The notes: generated by a model not told the origin, from the sequence alone. Positions 49,479 through 58,806 are shown, counted from the stretch's first letter. The stretch: DNA of 64,000 nucleotides from Streptomyces jeddahensis (GCF_001642995.1 NZ_LOHS01000206.1:1-64000), one strand, 5' to 3'. Numbers and translations are program-made.

Positions 49479-50587
49479 GCCTGCGTCACCTCCTGGTTCT
49501 CCTCAGCGGCCTGGGCCTGGGCGGCGGCGACGCGCGCCGCATGCGTCGGCGCGTCCGGCACATCGGCGGGGCGGCCCTTGGCGAACTCCTCGCGCAGCAC
49601 CGGCACGACCTCCTCGCCGAGCATGTCGAGCTGCTCGAGGACGGTCTTGAGCGGCAGACCCGCGTGGTCCATCAGGAACAGCTGGCGCTGGTAGTCGCCG
49701 ACGTAGTCGCGGAAGGACAGCGTCCGTTCGATGACCTGCTGCGGGGAACCGACGGTCAGCGGGGTCTGCTCGCTGAAGTCCTCCAGCGAGGGGCCGTGCC
49801 CGTAGACCGGGGCGTTGTCGAAGTACGGCCGGAACTCGCGCACCGCGTCCTGCGAGTTCTTCCGCATGAAGACCTGGCCGCCGAGGCCGACGATGGCCTG
49901 CTCGGGGGTGCCGTGGCCGTAGTGCGCGTACCGCGTGCGGTAGAGCTCGACCATCTTCTGGGTGTGCTCCTTCGGCCAGAAGATGTTGTTGTGGAAGAAG
50001 CCGTCGCCGTAGTACGCGGCCTGCTCGGCGATCTCCGGGGAGCGGATGGAGCCGTGCCAGACGAAGGGCGGTACGCCGTCGAGCGGCCGCGGCGTCGAGG
50101 TGAAGGACTGCAGCGGCGTACGGAACCGGCCCTCCCATGTCACGACGTCCTCGCGCCACAGGCGGTGCAGCAGCGCGTAGTTTTCGATGGCGAGCGGTAT
50201 GCCCTGGCGGATGTCCTGTCCGAACCACGGGTAGACCGGGCCGGTGTTGCCGCGGCCCATCATCAGGTCCATGCGGCCCTCCGCCAGATGCTGGAGCATC
50301 GCGAAGTCCTCGGCGATCTTCACCGGGTCGTTGGTGGTGATCAGGGTCGTCGAGGTGGAGAGGATCAGCCGTTCCGTACGGGCGGCGATGTAGCCGAGCA
50401 TCGTCGTCGGGGAGGACGGGACGAACGGCGGGTTGTGGTGCTCACCGGTCGCGAAGACGTCGAGCCCGACCTCCTCGGCCTTCAGCGCGATCGCGACCAT
50501 CGCCTTGATGCGCTCGTGCTCGGTCGGTGTCCGGCCGGTGGTCGGGTCGGGCGTGACATCGCCGACGCTGAAGATGCCGAACTGCAT
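49475..50587 (-). CDS. Luciferase-like flavin monooxygenase
   Basis: LLM-class enzyme of 370 aa with a TIM-barrel fold: MQFGIFSVGDV at the first strand, DVFATGEHHNPPFVPSSPTT (typical flavin and substrate pocket), and DLMMGRGNTGPVYPWFG. It uses FMNH2 and oxygen to oxidise an unknown organic substrate. The reductase gene follows, coupled by a 4-nt overlap, making a self-contained two-component oxygenase. The upstream gap (50588-50751) holds three 24-bp repeats that may be regulatory. Confidence 0.88.
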   Translation of the reverse strand: MQFGIFSVGDVTPDPTTGRTPTEHERIKAMVAIALKAEEVGLDVFATGEHHNPPFVPSSPTTMLGYIAARTERLILSTSTTLITTNDPVKIAEDFAMLQHLAEGRMDLMMGRGNTGPVYPWFGQDIRQGIPLAIENYALLHRLWREDVVTWEGRFRTPLQSFTSTPRPLDGVPPFVWHGSIRSPEIAEQAAYYGDGFFHNNIFWPKEHTQKMVELYRTRYAHYGHGTPEQAIVGLGGQVFMRKNSQDAVREFRPYFDNAPVYGHGPSLEDFSEQTPLTVGSPQQVIERTLSFRDYVGDYQRQLFLMDHAGLPLKTVLEQLDMLGEEVVPVLREEFAKGRPADVPDAPTHAARVAAAQAQAAEENQEVTQA

Positions 50588-50658
50588 GGCTGATCATCCT
50601 TCGCAGGGGTGGTTGACGATTCAACTACGCCTGCGAAACGGTGAGCGGGCCGGGGCTA

Positions 50659-50730
50659 TTCCCGGCCCGGCGTACGGACGTCTTCCCTGGCCCGCGTACG
50701 GACGTCTTCCCGGCCCGGAGTACGGACGTC
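50659..50730. repeat. Three tandem 24-bp repeats
   Basis: Units at 50659-50682, 50683-50706 and 50707-50730 share TTCCC..GCCC and end in GTACGGACGTC. They lie 72-143 bp upstream of the monooxygenase start, between it and the TIGR03086 gene, and may hold binding sites. Confidence 0.85.
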
Positions 50731-50751
50731 GAGCGCGGACATCGAGGCGGC

Positions 50752-51372
50752 CTACGGACGGATCCACCCCGGATCGCGCCCGGTCTCCCCCAGCAGCCGC
50801 TCGAAGTCGGAGGCCCCGTCCGGCACCGGGACGGGATCGGCGAAGAGGCCCATCTTCCGGGCAGTGGGCGCCATCTCGGCGACGGCGTCGCCCAGCGTCT
50901 GCAGGACGCCGGTGGCCGCCGGGTCCGGGCGGTACTCCTGGCCGGTGGCGCGCGCCAGGTCCCAGACGTGCACCGTCAGGTCGAGCAGGACCATGCAGCC
51001 GACGGTGCGCGCCGGAAGGCTCATCGCTCCCGTGGTGCCCTCCTCGGCACCGGGCGCGGACCACGCGGCCACCAGCCGCTCCGTCTCCTCGGCGAACCGC
51101 TCGCGCCAGTCGCCACCGGCGCCCACGTGGTCCGGCGTGCTGCCGAAGTCCGCGGGCTTCTTGGCCGCCAGCTCCTGGAACTGCACGACCACATGGAAGA
51201 GGTGGTTGAGCAGCTCACGGACGTCGTAGTCGGCGCAGGGGGTGGGGGCCGTGAGCTGGTCGTCGGCGATGGCCCGGACGACCGGGACGGCCCGTGCGGC
51301 GGCCACGGCGAGGAGCTCGCCGACGGCGTGCGCGCCAGGCACTGTGGGCGCGGGGATGTCGATGTCGCTCAT
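50752..51372 (-). CDS. TIGR03086 family (DinB-like) protein
   Basis: Protein of 206 aa in the mycothiol-dependent maleylpyruvate isomerase N-terminal/DinB-like four-helix-bundle group. The metal-site histidines are probably in ELLNHLFHVVVQ and DLTVHVWDLARATG, and TPCADYDVRELLNHL is a family signature. Such proteins may use mycothiol, the actinobacterial thiol, for isomerisation or conjugation; the reaction is unknown. It is divergent from the AraC regulator with 87 bp between them, so that regulator may control it. Confidence 0.83.
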   Translation of the reverse strand: MSDIDIPAPTVPGAHAVGELLAVAAARAVPVVRAIADDQLTAPTPCADYDVRELLNHLFHVVVQFQELAAKKPADFGSTPDHVGAGGDWRERFAEETERLVAAWSAPGAEEGTTGAMSLPARTVGCMVLLDLTVHVWDLARATGQEYRPDPAATGVLQTLGDAVAEMAPTARKMGLFADPVPVPDGASDFERLLGETGRDPGWIRP

Positions 51373-51459
51373 GCCCCGACGGTACGAGCGGCGGACCGGA
51401 GGCGGCTTGAAAAAATGCGACAGCGCCCGGCCGGGCCGCACGCCACGTACGATCCGGCC

Positions 51460-52335
51460 ATGGCCGCCACGCCGCGCCGCGACACCCGCGGCATCGTCGA
51501 CGCCTCCGGCCTGATGTCCCGCGTGCGCTTCCGGCGCCACCTGCCCGCCGAGCCGCTGCGCCCCTACCTGGAGCACTACTGGCTGATCGACTGGGACCTC
51601 CCCGAGCCGTACGCCACGCACGTGGTGCCGCATCCGTCCGTGAACGTCGTCTTCCAGCGGCACGCGGACCGGGAACCGTTCGGCGAGGTCGCGGGCATCG
51701 GACTCGAACTGTTCAGCCAGAAGCTCGAGGGGCGCGGGCGGGTGTGCGGGGTGCAGTTCCGGCCCGGCGGCTTCCGGCCCTTCGCACCGGGGCGGCCGGT
51801 GGCGGAGTGGACGGGGCGGCGGCTGCCCCTCGAAGAGGTGTTCACGGACGCCAAGTCGCTGGTGGGGGCCCTGGACGCGGGTGCCTCGGACACGGACGCA
51901 CTGGACGCCGCCGTGGAAACCGTCCTCGCGCCGGACGACGAGCACGCGCGCGTGGCCGCTCTCGACGCGTTCCTGCTGCGGCTCGGTCCGCGGCCCGACC
52001 CCCAGGCCGACCTCGCGATGGCTCTCGTCGACCGCATCCGCGGCGACCGCACGATCCGGCGTGTCTCCGCCTTCGCGCGGGCGGAGGGCCTGTCGGTACG
52101 GGCGCTGCAGCGGCTCTTCGCGGCGTACGTCGGCGTGGGACCGAAGTGGATCATCCTGCGGTACCGGATCCACGAGGCCCTGGAACGGGCCGAGTCCCAG
52201 CAGGCCGGGCAGACCGGGCAGGCCGTGGACTGGGCCGCCCTGGCGGCGGACCTCGGCTACGCCGACCAGGCCCACCTCGTCCGCGACTTCACGGCGACCG
52301 TGGGGGTGCCGCCCACGGCGTACGCGCGAAGGTGA
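51460..52335 (+). CDS. AraC family transcriptional regulator
   Basis: Regulator of 291 aa. The N-terminal part (about 20-140; YLEHYWLIDWDLPEPYATHV) matches the DUF6597-type sensor found in AraC proteins, and the C-terminal double HTH (about 190-290; GLSVRALQRLFAAYVGVGPKW then DLGYADQAHLVRDFTATVG) is typical of the family. It is divergent from the TIGR03086 gene, its most likely target. Ligand unknown. Confidence 0.86.
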   Translation: MAATPRRDTRGIVDASGLMSRVRFRRHLPAEPLRPYLEHYWLIDWDLPEPYATHVVPHPSVNVVFQRHADREPFGEVAGIGLELFSQKLEGRGRVCGVQFRPGGFRPFAPGRPVAEWTGRRLPLEEVFTDAKSLVGALDAGASDTDALDAAVETVLAPDDEHARVAALDAFLLRLGPRPDPQADLAMALVDRIRGDRTIRRVSAFARAEGLSVRALQRLFAAYVGVGPKWIILRYRIHEALERAESQQAGQTGQAVDWAALAADLGYADQAHLVRDFTATVGVPPTAYARR

Positions 52336-52388
52336 CCGGTTGATCTGACCGGCCGCGGCCAGAAGCAGGCGGGCAGAAGGAGCAGCGG

Positions 52389-52874
52389 TCAGAAGTAGTA
52401 GGAGTCCCCGGTGTCGAGCGCCAGCACCTTGTGCCGGTCGTTCTGCGGGTTCTTGTCCCGCGCTCCGCCGTTCCACACGGTGTCGATCTGGAGGGTCACC
52501 TCGGAGGGCGCGCCCGCGAGCCGTACCGCGATCACCATCCGCCGGCCCCAGCTGCCGGCCGCCAGCGCGCCGGTGCGGCACAGCACCGTACTGGTCCCGG
52601 CGCGGGCGCACTGCTCCGGCAGCTGCTGGATGGCCGCGAGGGGCGAGGACCAGCGCAGGCGGACGGTGGCGTCGGCCACGTTCGCCGGGCCGTGGTTCTG
52701 CGGAGTCAGCCAGAGTCCCACCTGGCCGTGCACCATGGCGACGTATCCGTGGTAGGCCATGTCGGCCTCGGGGCCGCCGGTCGCGGCGGGGGAGCCGGTC
52801 GCCGAGGGGGCGGCTGCTCCCATGACCATCACCGCGCTGGCGCTTGCCGCGCACAGTGCCCGCAAGATCCGCAT
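52389..52874 (-). CDS. Small secreted protein of unknown function
   Basis: Exported protein of 161 aa. It starts with a Sec-type signal peptide (MRILRALCAASASAVMVMGA, likely cut after an Ala-x-Ala-like site near residue 27). The mature part is about 130 residues, rich in Gly/Val/Thr, with two cysteines (QCARAG and LCRTG) that may form a disulfide, and beta-rich character (VGLWLTPQNHGPANVADATV resembles the CARDB/DUF11-type opening). GGAGGAG lies 6 nt before the ATG. It stands alone. No function is assigned. Confidence 0.75.
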   Translation of the reverse strand: MRILRALCAASASAVMVMGAAAPSATGSPAATGGPEADMAYHGYVAMVHGQVGLWLTPQNHGPANVADATVRLRWSSPLAAIQQLPEQCARAGTSTVLCRTGALAAGSWGRRMVIAVRLAGAPSEVTLQIDTVWNGGARDKNPQNDRHKVLALDTGDSYYF

Positions 52875-53012
52875 TGCAGCTCCTCCGCGTCGCTCGCCCC
52901 CGGGGCCCTTAGGCCATCCCGATATATGCCACGTGACGCCCCGGCCAGCTCCGTCCAACCAGGTGACGACGCCCTGGCGCATCCAACCCGTTGACTCACC
53001 CGCCGTCGTGGT

Positions 53013-53055
53013 GTTGTGCCCACCCCTTCCGCCCAGCGGAACGACTGCCCACAAC
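53013..53055. repeat. Dispersed hairpin repeat, copy C
   Basis: Same element as 98-141: GTTGTGCCCA and TGCCCACAAC outside, TTCCGC/GCGGAA stem inside. It lies between the divergent secreted-protein and SDR genes. Confidence 0.75.
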
Positions 53056-53159
53056 GGTCACGGAACCACCCGCATGACCCCGCCGGCAGCCCGCCTATCC
53101 TTGCTGCCGGACCGAGATGGCCCAGGTAGCCGAGGTACCCGACGCCGAGGAGCAGCCCC

Positions 53160-53930
53160 ATGACCGCCGCGCACGCCGCCGCCCCCACCGCCGTCGTCAC
53201 CGGTGCCAGCAGCGGCATCGGCGCCGCGACCGCCCGTCAGCTGGCCGCGGCGGGCTTCCACGTCGTCCTCACCGCGCGCCGCAAGGACCGCATCGAGGCG
53301 CTGGCGGCGGAGCTCACCGAGGCCGGCCACCAGGCGACGGCGTATGCGCTGGACATCACGGACCGCGCGGCCGTGGACGACTTCGCCGCGTCGCTCGACC
53401 ACGTCGAGGTGCTGGTCAACAACGCGGGCGGCGCGCTCGGCGCCGACCCCGTCGCCACCGGCGACCCGGCCGAGTGGCGCCAGATGTACGAGACGAACGT
53501 CATCGGCACCCTCCACGTCACCCAGGCCCTCCTGCCCGCCCTCGTCGCCAGCGGTGACGGCACGGTCGTCGTGCTCTCCTCCACCGCGGGCCACGGGACG
53601 TACGAGGGCGGCGCCGGCTACGTGGCCGCCAAGCACGCCGAACATGTGCTCGCCGAGACGCTCCGCCTTGAGATCGTCGGCCAGCCCGTCCGCGTCATAG
53701 AGATCGCGCCCGGCATGGTCAAGACCGACGAGTTCGCGGTGACCCGCTACCGCGGCGACGCCGACCAGGCCGCCAAGGTCTACGCGGGCGTGACCGAGCC
53801 GCTCACCGCCGACGACGTCGCCGACACCATCACCTGGGCGGTCACCCGCCCCAGCCACGTCAACGTCGACCTCCTGATCCTCCGCCCCCGCGCCCAGGCC
53901 TCCAACACCAAGGTCCACCGGGAGCTGTGA
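53160..53930 (+). CDS. Short-chain dehydrogenase/reductase
   Basis: Classical SDR of 256 aa. The cofactor loop is TGASSGIGAAT (about 14-24), VLVNNAGGALG is the structural NNAG motif, and the catalytic residues are Ser in VVLSSTAGH and Tyr/Lys in YVAAKHAE. The closest recalled type is the YdfG-like 3-hydroxy-acid dehydrogenase group, but the substrate is not certain. GAGGAG precedes the ATG. It is followed by a P450 on the same strand, 228 bp downstream, with GC-rich spacer and no clear operon link. Confidence 0.87.
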   Translation: MTAAHAAAPTAVVTGASSGIGAATARQLAAAGFHVVLTARRKDRIEALAAELTEAGHQATAYALDITDRAAVDDFAASLDHVEVLVNNAGGALGADPVATGDPAEWRQMYETNVIGTLHVTQALLPALVASGDGTVVVLSSTAGHGTYEGGAGYVAAKHAEHVLAETLRLEIVGQPVRVIEIAPGMVKTDEFAVTRYRGDADQAAKVYAGVTEPLTADDVADTITWAVTRPSHVNVDLLILRPRAQASNTKVHREL

Positions 53931-54158
53931 GCCGGTAGCCGGTAGAGGGACCAGTCCGGCCCCGGTCCGGCTCCCGGGCCCCCGGTCCCGCTACTCCCAC
54001 CGGGCTACCCCCACCGGGTCAATCAGGCCGCCCGGAGGTGTCCCGGGCCAGGGCAGCGCGTACAAGGCATATGCGGGGAAACGGCGAAGGCGGCTGTCTT
54101 CCGCCCGTCCATATGCGCGTCAGCCGCGCTCGTCGTCCTGGAACGGGAGTAGTACGCG

Positions 54159-55364
54159 ATGACCGAAACCGGCAAAGCAATCAAGTGTCCGTTCGACTTC
54201 AGCGAGGGCATGGAGTTCGATCCCTCCCTCGCCGCGCTCATGGAGCGCGACACCATCGCCCGTATCCGGCTGCCGTACGGCGAAGGCGACGCCTGGCTGG
54301 TCACCGGGTTCGACGACGTGCGGCAGGTGACCACCGATCACCGGTTCAGCCGGGCGGGGATCATGGGGCACGACTATCCGCGGCTGACACCGGAGCCGAT
54401 CGTCTCGCCGGAGTCGATCAACGTGATCGACCCGCCGCGCTCCACCCGGCTGCGGCATCTGGCCTCGCAGGCCTTCACCAACCGGCACGTGGAACGGATG
54501 CGCCAGTCGATCGTGGGGCTCACCGACGCCCTGCTCGACGAGATGGCCCAGCAGGGACCGCCGGCGGATCTCGTCCGCCATCTGTCGGACCGGCTCCCCC
54601 AGCACACCATCTGCGAGGTGCTCGGGATCGCGCCGGAGGACCGGCCCCGGATGCAGGAGTACGCGCATCAGCTGCTCTCCACCGGCCCGGACAGCCGTGA
54701 GACCGCGGCGACCGCCAAGGCGGAGCTGCGGGAGTACTTCGGCGGGCTGGTCGCCGAGCGGCGCAGGAACCCGGGCGAGGACCTGATCAGTGCGCTGGCC
54801 GCCGCCAAGGACGGCGATGACGCACTCGACGACCAGGAACTGGCCGTCATGTGCCTGACGCTGATGCTCAGCGGGCACGACACGGCCACCTGCGAGATCA
54901 GCGACATCTCCTACCTCCTCCTGACCCGGCCCGAACTGATGGAGCAGCTCAGGACACGGCCGGAGACCCTGACCGCCGTCCTCGACGAGCTGCTGCGCTA
55001 CATCCCGTTCCGCAAGGGGGTCGGCATCCCCCGAGTGGCGCTGGAGGACGTGGAGATGGGCGGGGTGAAGATCCGGAAGGGCGACTTCGTCCATGTCTCG
55101 TATCTGACGGCGAACCGCGATCCCAAGCGGTTCCCGGACCCCGACACCATCGACCCGAACCGGCCCCCCACACCACACATGACCTTCGGCTGGGGCGGCC
55201 ACCGGTGCATCGCCGCGCCGCTGGCGATGGCGGAGCTGGAGGTGGCCATCGGGCGGCTGGTGGAGAGGTTCCCGGGGCTGCGGCTTGCGGTGCCCGCGGA
55301 GGAGGTGCGCTGGGACACGGAGACGATCCGGCGCTTCCCGCTCGAACTGCCGGTCGCCTGGTAG
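54159..55364 (+). CDS. Cytochrome P450
   Basis: Haem monooxygenase of 401 aa, normal for actinobacterial class I P450s. The I-helix oxygen-activation segment is MLSGHDTATCEISD (about 240), ExxR is in DELLRYIPF (about 278), and the haem Cys lies in TFGWGGHRCIAAPLA (about 348), where the usual Gly two residues after the Cys is Ala. No ferredoxin or reductase gene is adjacent: the next 69 bp hold only a terminator. Substrate unknown; detoxification or secondary metabolism are both possible. The ATG at 54159 begins MTETGKAIKCPFDF. Confidence 0.92.
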   Translation: MTETGKAIKCPFDFSEGMEFDPSLAALMERDTIARIRLPYGEGDAWLVTGFDDVRQVTTDHRFSRAGIMGHDYPRLTPEPIVSPESINVIDPPRSTRLRHLASQAFTNRHVERMRQSIVGLTDALLDEMAQQGPPADLVRHLSDRLPQHTICEVLGIAPEDRPRMQEYAHQLLSTGPDSRETAATAKAELREYFGGLVAERRRNPGEDLISALAAAKDGDDALDDQELAVMCLTLMLSGHDTATCEISDISYLLLTRPELMEQLRTRPETLTAVLDELLRYIPFRKGVGIPRVALEDVEMGGVKIRKGDFVHVSYLTANRDPKRFPDPDTIDPNRPPTPHMTFGWGGHRCIAAPLAMAELEVAIGRLVERFPGLRLAVPAEEVRWDTETIRRFPLELPVAW

Positions 55365-55390
55365 GGCACCGGCCTGTGGCCAGGTAGAGC

Positions 55391-55422
55391 AGCTGCCCGA
55401 GGGCCTCGGCCCTCGGGCAGCT
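55391..55422. terminator. Bidirectional terminator between P450 and rtcB
   Basis: AGCTGCCCGAGGGC (55391-55404) pairs perfectly with GCCCTCGGGCAGCT (55409-55422) over CTCG. It serves both convergent genes. Confidence 0.85.
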
Positions 55423-55433
55423 CAAGGCTCCAC

Positions 55434-56627
55434 TCAACCCTTGACGCAGACCACCTGCTTCAGCTTCGCGACCACCTGCACCAGGTCCCGCTGCTGGTCG
55501 ATGACCTGCTCGATCGGCTTGTACGCACCCGGGATCTCGTCCACGACGCCCGAGTCCTTGCGGCACTCGACACCCCGCGTCTGCTCCTCCAGGTCCTTCG
55601 TCGAGAACCGCCGCTTGGCCGCGTTGCGGCTCATCCGCCGCCCTGCGCCGTGCGACGCCGAGTTGAAGGACTTCTCGTTGCCGAGGCCCTTCACGATGTA
55701 CGAACCGGTGCCCATCGAGCCCGGGATGATGCCGTAGTCGCCGGAGCCCGCACGGATCGCGCCCTTACGGGTCACCAGCAGGTCCATGCCGTCGTACCGC
55801 TCCTCCGCCACGTAGTTGTGGTGGCAGGAGATCTCCGGCTCGAAGGTGACCTTCGCCTTCTTGAACTCCTTGCGGACGACGTCCTTCAGCAGCGCCATCA
55901 TGATCGTGCGGTTGTACTTGGCGTACTCCTGCGCCCAGAACAGGTCGTTGCGGTACGCCGCCATCTGCGGGGTGTCCGCGACGAAGACGGCGAGGTCGCG
56001 GTCGACCAGACCCTGGTTGTGCGGCAGCTTCTGGGCCACGCCGATGTGGTGCTCGGCGAGCTCCTTGCCGATGTTCCGGGAGCCGGAGTGCAGCATCAGC
56101 CAGACAGAACCGTCCGTATCTGTGCAGACCTCCACAAAGTGGTTGCCGCTTCCCAGCGTTCCCATCTGCTTGGTGGCCCGGTCCTGGCGGAACTGAACCG
56201 CTTCCGCGACCCCGCCGAACCGCGCCCAGAAGTCGTCCCACCCCGCGGTCGCGAACCCGTGCAGCCGGCCCGGATCCACCGGATCGTCATGCATGCCCCG
56301 CCCGACCGGAATCGCCTGCTCGATCTTCGACCGCAGCCGCGACAGGTCGCCCGGCAGGTCGTTGGCGGTCAGCGAGGTGCGGACCGCCGACATCCCGCAG
56401 CCGATGTCCACGCCGACCGCCGCCGGGCAGACCGCGTCGCGCATCGCGATGACCGAGCCGACCGTCGCGCCCTTGCCGTAGTGGACGTCCGGCATGACGG
56501 CGAGACCCTTGATCCACGGAAGCGTGGCCACGTTCTGGAGCTGCTGGAGTGCGGCCCCCTCGACCGATGCCGGGTCCGTCCACATCCGGATGGGTACCTT
56601 CGCCCCCGGAACCTCTACATACGACAT
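55434..56627 (-). CDS. rtcB: RNA ligase RtcB
   Basis: RNA 3'-phosphate ligase of 397 aa that joins 2',3'-cyclic-phosphate or 3'-phosphate ends to 5'-OH ends with GTP and manganese. Metal ligands are in VDIGCGMSAV, GSGNHFVEV and SCHHNYVAEE; HSGSRNIG and the guanylylated His region SHGAGRRMSR are intact. It may repair or splice RNA, including tRNA or rRNA cut under stress. No archease or rtcA gene is adjacent. The ATG at 56627 begins MSYVEVPGAKVPIRMW; the frame open to 56756 adds nothing family-like. Confidence 0.95.
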   Translation of the reverse strand: MSYVEVPGAKVPIRMWTDPASVEGAALQQLQNVATLPWIKGLAVMPDVHYGKGATVGSVIAMRDAVCPAAVGVDIGCGMSAVRTSLTANDLPGDLSRLRSKIEQAIPVGRGMHDDPVDPGRLHGFATAGWDDFWARFGGVAEAVQFRQDRATKQMGTLGSGNHFVEVCTDTDGSVWLMLHSGSRNIGKELAEHHIGVAQKLPHNQGLVDRDLAVFVADTPQMAAYRNDLFWAQEYAKYNRTIMMALLKDVVRKEFKKAKVTFEPEISCHHNYVAEERYDGMDLLVTRKGAIRAGSGDYGIIPGSMGTGSYIVKGLGNEKSFNSASHGAGRRMSRNAAKRRFSTKDLEEQTRGVECRKDSGVVDEIPGAYKPIEQVIDQQRDLVQVVAKLKQVVCVKG

Positions 56628-56817
56628 ATCGTCCCCATTCCCCCGTAGTTGAAAAAAGCGAAAGAAGTCCGTAATCGCAAATACCGGAGCCAAGGTCGAC
56701 AAAAGGGATAGCGGACCGGCGTCCACGGCAGTGCGTGCGATAGACATTGTGTTCACCGGCCGCCCGGAGGCGGCAACCGAATAACCGCGTCACAGCCGCC
56801 TCGAGAGGAGCCATCAC

Positions 56818-57666
56818 GTGCAGCAGAAGGCGTACGCAGCGGGCGTCGCCGCGCTCCTCGCGGCACTGCTCGCCGGCTGCACCGGCAGCTCCAGCGCCGA
56901 CGACGAGGCCGCCGACGCCAAGTCGGGCGAGACGGGCGCCTCGGCCTCGGCCGCCCAGCCCGGCAAGTACCGCACGCTGCCCGAGGCGTGCGGCGCCATC
57001 GACCACAGCACGCTGGACTCGCTGCTGCCCGGCATCAAGGAGATGGCGGACGAGGAGCAGCGGGAGAAGGCGTACGCGGGCACGGCCACGGTGACGTACG
57101 ACACGGACCGGCGCGTGGGCTGCCGCTGGAAGGTGGAGTCGACGGACGCCACCCGGCATCTCCACGTCGACTTCGAGCGCGTGGTGTCGTACGACGCGAC
57201 GGTCAGCGACGACAGTCGCGCCGAGGTGGTGTTCGCCACGAAGGAGGACGCCGCGGACCTTCCGGAGCCCGCCGACACCGGCGAGGAGGAGGCGAGTTCC
57301 TCGCCCTCGCCGTCGGCCTCCGCAGCGGACGCCGGATCCACCTCGTCCGGCTCGGAGTCCGACTCGGTGTCCGGCTCGGAGTCCGACTCCGCATCGGGCT
57401 CCGCATCCGCGTCCTCGTCCGGTGCGCTCGAGCCGCGGGTCCTCGACGATCTGGGGGACCAGGCGTTCATCGACGACGTACTCACCACGTCCGCATCGAC
57501 GGCCCGGCACCGCACCGTGACTGTGGCGTTCCGCACGTCGAACGTGATCGTGACGATCGAGTACGACGAGCAGCCGGCCACCGCGACGGATGTCCCGGAC
57601 AGCGCGGAAATGCAGGACAGAGCGCAGAAACTGGCGCAGAAGCTCGCCGATCGGCTCGCCGGCTGA
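56818..57666 (+). CDS. DUF3558 family lipoprotein 1
   Basis: Exported lipoprotein of 282 aa. A short signal ends in the lipobox LLAGCTGS, followed by a Ser/Ala/Asp-rich linker and a DUF3558-like domain (about 55-160; CGAIDHSTLDSLLPG then VGCRWKVE). A Ser/Gly/Asp-rich stretch (about 160-205) interrupts the fold before a C-terminal helix region. The GTG at 56818 directly precedes the signal. A second member of the same family follows 121 bp downstream with the same length, so these arose by tandem duplication. Function unknown. Confidence 0.75.
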   Translation: MQQKAYAAGVAALLAALLAGCTGSSSADDEAADAKSGETGASASAAQPGKYRTLPEACGAIDHSTLDSLLPGIKEMADEEQREKAYAGTATVTYDTDRRVGCRWKVESTDATRHLHVDFERVVSYDATVSDDSRAEVVFATKEDAADLPEPADTGEEEASSSPSPSASAADAGSTSSGSESDSVSGSESDSASGSASASSSGALEPRVLDDLGDQAFIDDVLTTSASTARHRTVTVAFRTSNVIVTIEYDEQPATATDVPDSAEMQDRAQKLAQKLADRLAG

Positions 57667-57787
57667 CGGCCACTCGGGGCGTATCGGGCAGGTGCCGGGG
57701 CCCTCGCCAAGAGAAGCCACCCCCGCCGCGTTCGGCGTACCGTGGCCCACCGGGCCCGGCCTGCCACCGATCCAGAGTGAAGGAACC

Positions 57788-58636
57788 ATGCACCGACCAG
57801 CACAGCGACTCATCCGCATACTTGCCTGCGCAGCCGCCGCACCGGTGATCCTCGCCGTCTCCGGCTGCTCCTCCGACTCCGGCTCCGGGGACGACGGGGC
57901 GAAGGAGTCGGGAGCGAAGGCCTCGGCGTCGGCATCGGCGGGCGGCGCGAGCGCGAGCGTGAAGGAGGCGGCGTACGCCTCGCTTCCGGAGCCCTGCGAG
58001 GTGCTGACGAAGAAGACGCTCGACGAGCTCGTTCCGAAGCGTGAGGACAAGTCCGGCAAGGAAGGCAAGTCGGACGACACGTCCCTGCGCTCCACCTGCT
58101 CCTGGACCAGCCTCGACAACAACGGCGTCAAGGGCTCGCAGTTCCGCTGGCTCAACGTGTCGCTGCTGCGCTTCGAGTCGGACGCGGCCCGCGGCAGCGG
58201 CGACAAGCTCGCGCAGGAGTACTTCACCAAGCAGGTGAAGGACGCGCAGGACACGCAGGACGCGAAGAACGTCAAGTCGGAGCCGGTGAAGGGCATGGGC
58301 GACGAGGCGACAGCCGTGGCCTACGACCTGAAGAAGAAGGAGGGCTCCTTCAAGCAGCAGACCGTGGTGGCCCGCGTCGAGAACGTCGTCGTGACGCTGG
58401 ACTACAACGGTGCGGGCCTCGCGGGCGAGAAGACGCCGAGCGCCACCGAGCTGATGAAGGACGCTCAGAAGGCCGCGAAGCAGGCCGTGGAGGCCGTCGT
58501 CGAGGCGAACGGCACGTCCTCGGACGGAAGCGGCACCTCGTCGGCGAAGCCGAGTGACGGGTCGTCCGGCAAGGCCTCGTCGAAGGAGTCGGCGTCGCCC
58601 AAGGCGTCCGAGAGCAGCACCAAGAGCAGTAGCTGA
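57788..58636 (+). CDS. DUF3558 family lipoprotein 2
   Basis: Lipoprotein of 282 aa with lipobox LAVSGCSS (about residue 27), a Ser/Ala-rich linker, and a DUF3558 domain (PCEVLTKKTLDELVP; STCSWTSL) in which the two cysteines probably form a disulfide. The C-terminal 45 residues are Ser/Lys-rich and low complexity. GTGAAGGAACC precedes the ATG. It is paired with the upstream paralogue and sits ahead of the DUF2637 gene. Function unknown; surface binding is a guess. Confidence 0.78.
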   Translation: MHRPAQRLIRILACAAAAPVILAVSGCSSDSGSGDDGAKESGAKASASASAGGASASVKEAAYASLPEPCEVLTKKTLDELVPKREDKSGKEGKSDDTSLRSTCSWTSLDNNGVKGSQFRWLNVSLLRFESDAARGSGDKLAQEYFTKQVKDAQDTQDAKNVKSEPVKGMGDEATAVAYDLKKKEGSFKQQTVVARVENVVVTLDYNGAGLAGEKTPSATELMKDAQKAAKQAVEAVVEANGTSSDGSGTSSAKPSDGSSGKASSKESASPKASESSTKSSS

Positions 58637-58758
58637 CGACACCTGAAAACAGCCCGAAAACACTTGCTCATCGAGAGCGTTCGGCGGAGCCCGGTACCGT
58701 GCGGTGACCGGGCTCCTGCCGTACCGGAAACCCGCCGTTCGCATCCATGTGCCAGGCT

Positions 58759-58806
58759 GTTCCGCGCAACAGGCCGAACAGTCTTCCGCACAACAGGCCG
58801 AAGAGT
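58759..58806. repeat. Two tandem 24-bp repeats
   Basis: Units at 58759-58782 and 58783-58806 share TTCCGC(G/A)CAACAGGCCGAA. They lie immediately upstream of the ribosome binding site of the DUF2637 gene (start 58828), so they fall in its 5' leader or promoter. Confidence 0.75.

Noticed and set aside
54159..55364. P450 as part of a biosynthetic cluster
   Set aside because: The neighbours are an SDR, RtcB and lipoproteins; there is no polyketide, peptide or terpene synthase and no ferredoxin in the window.
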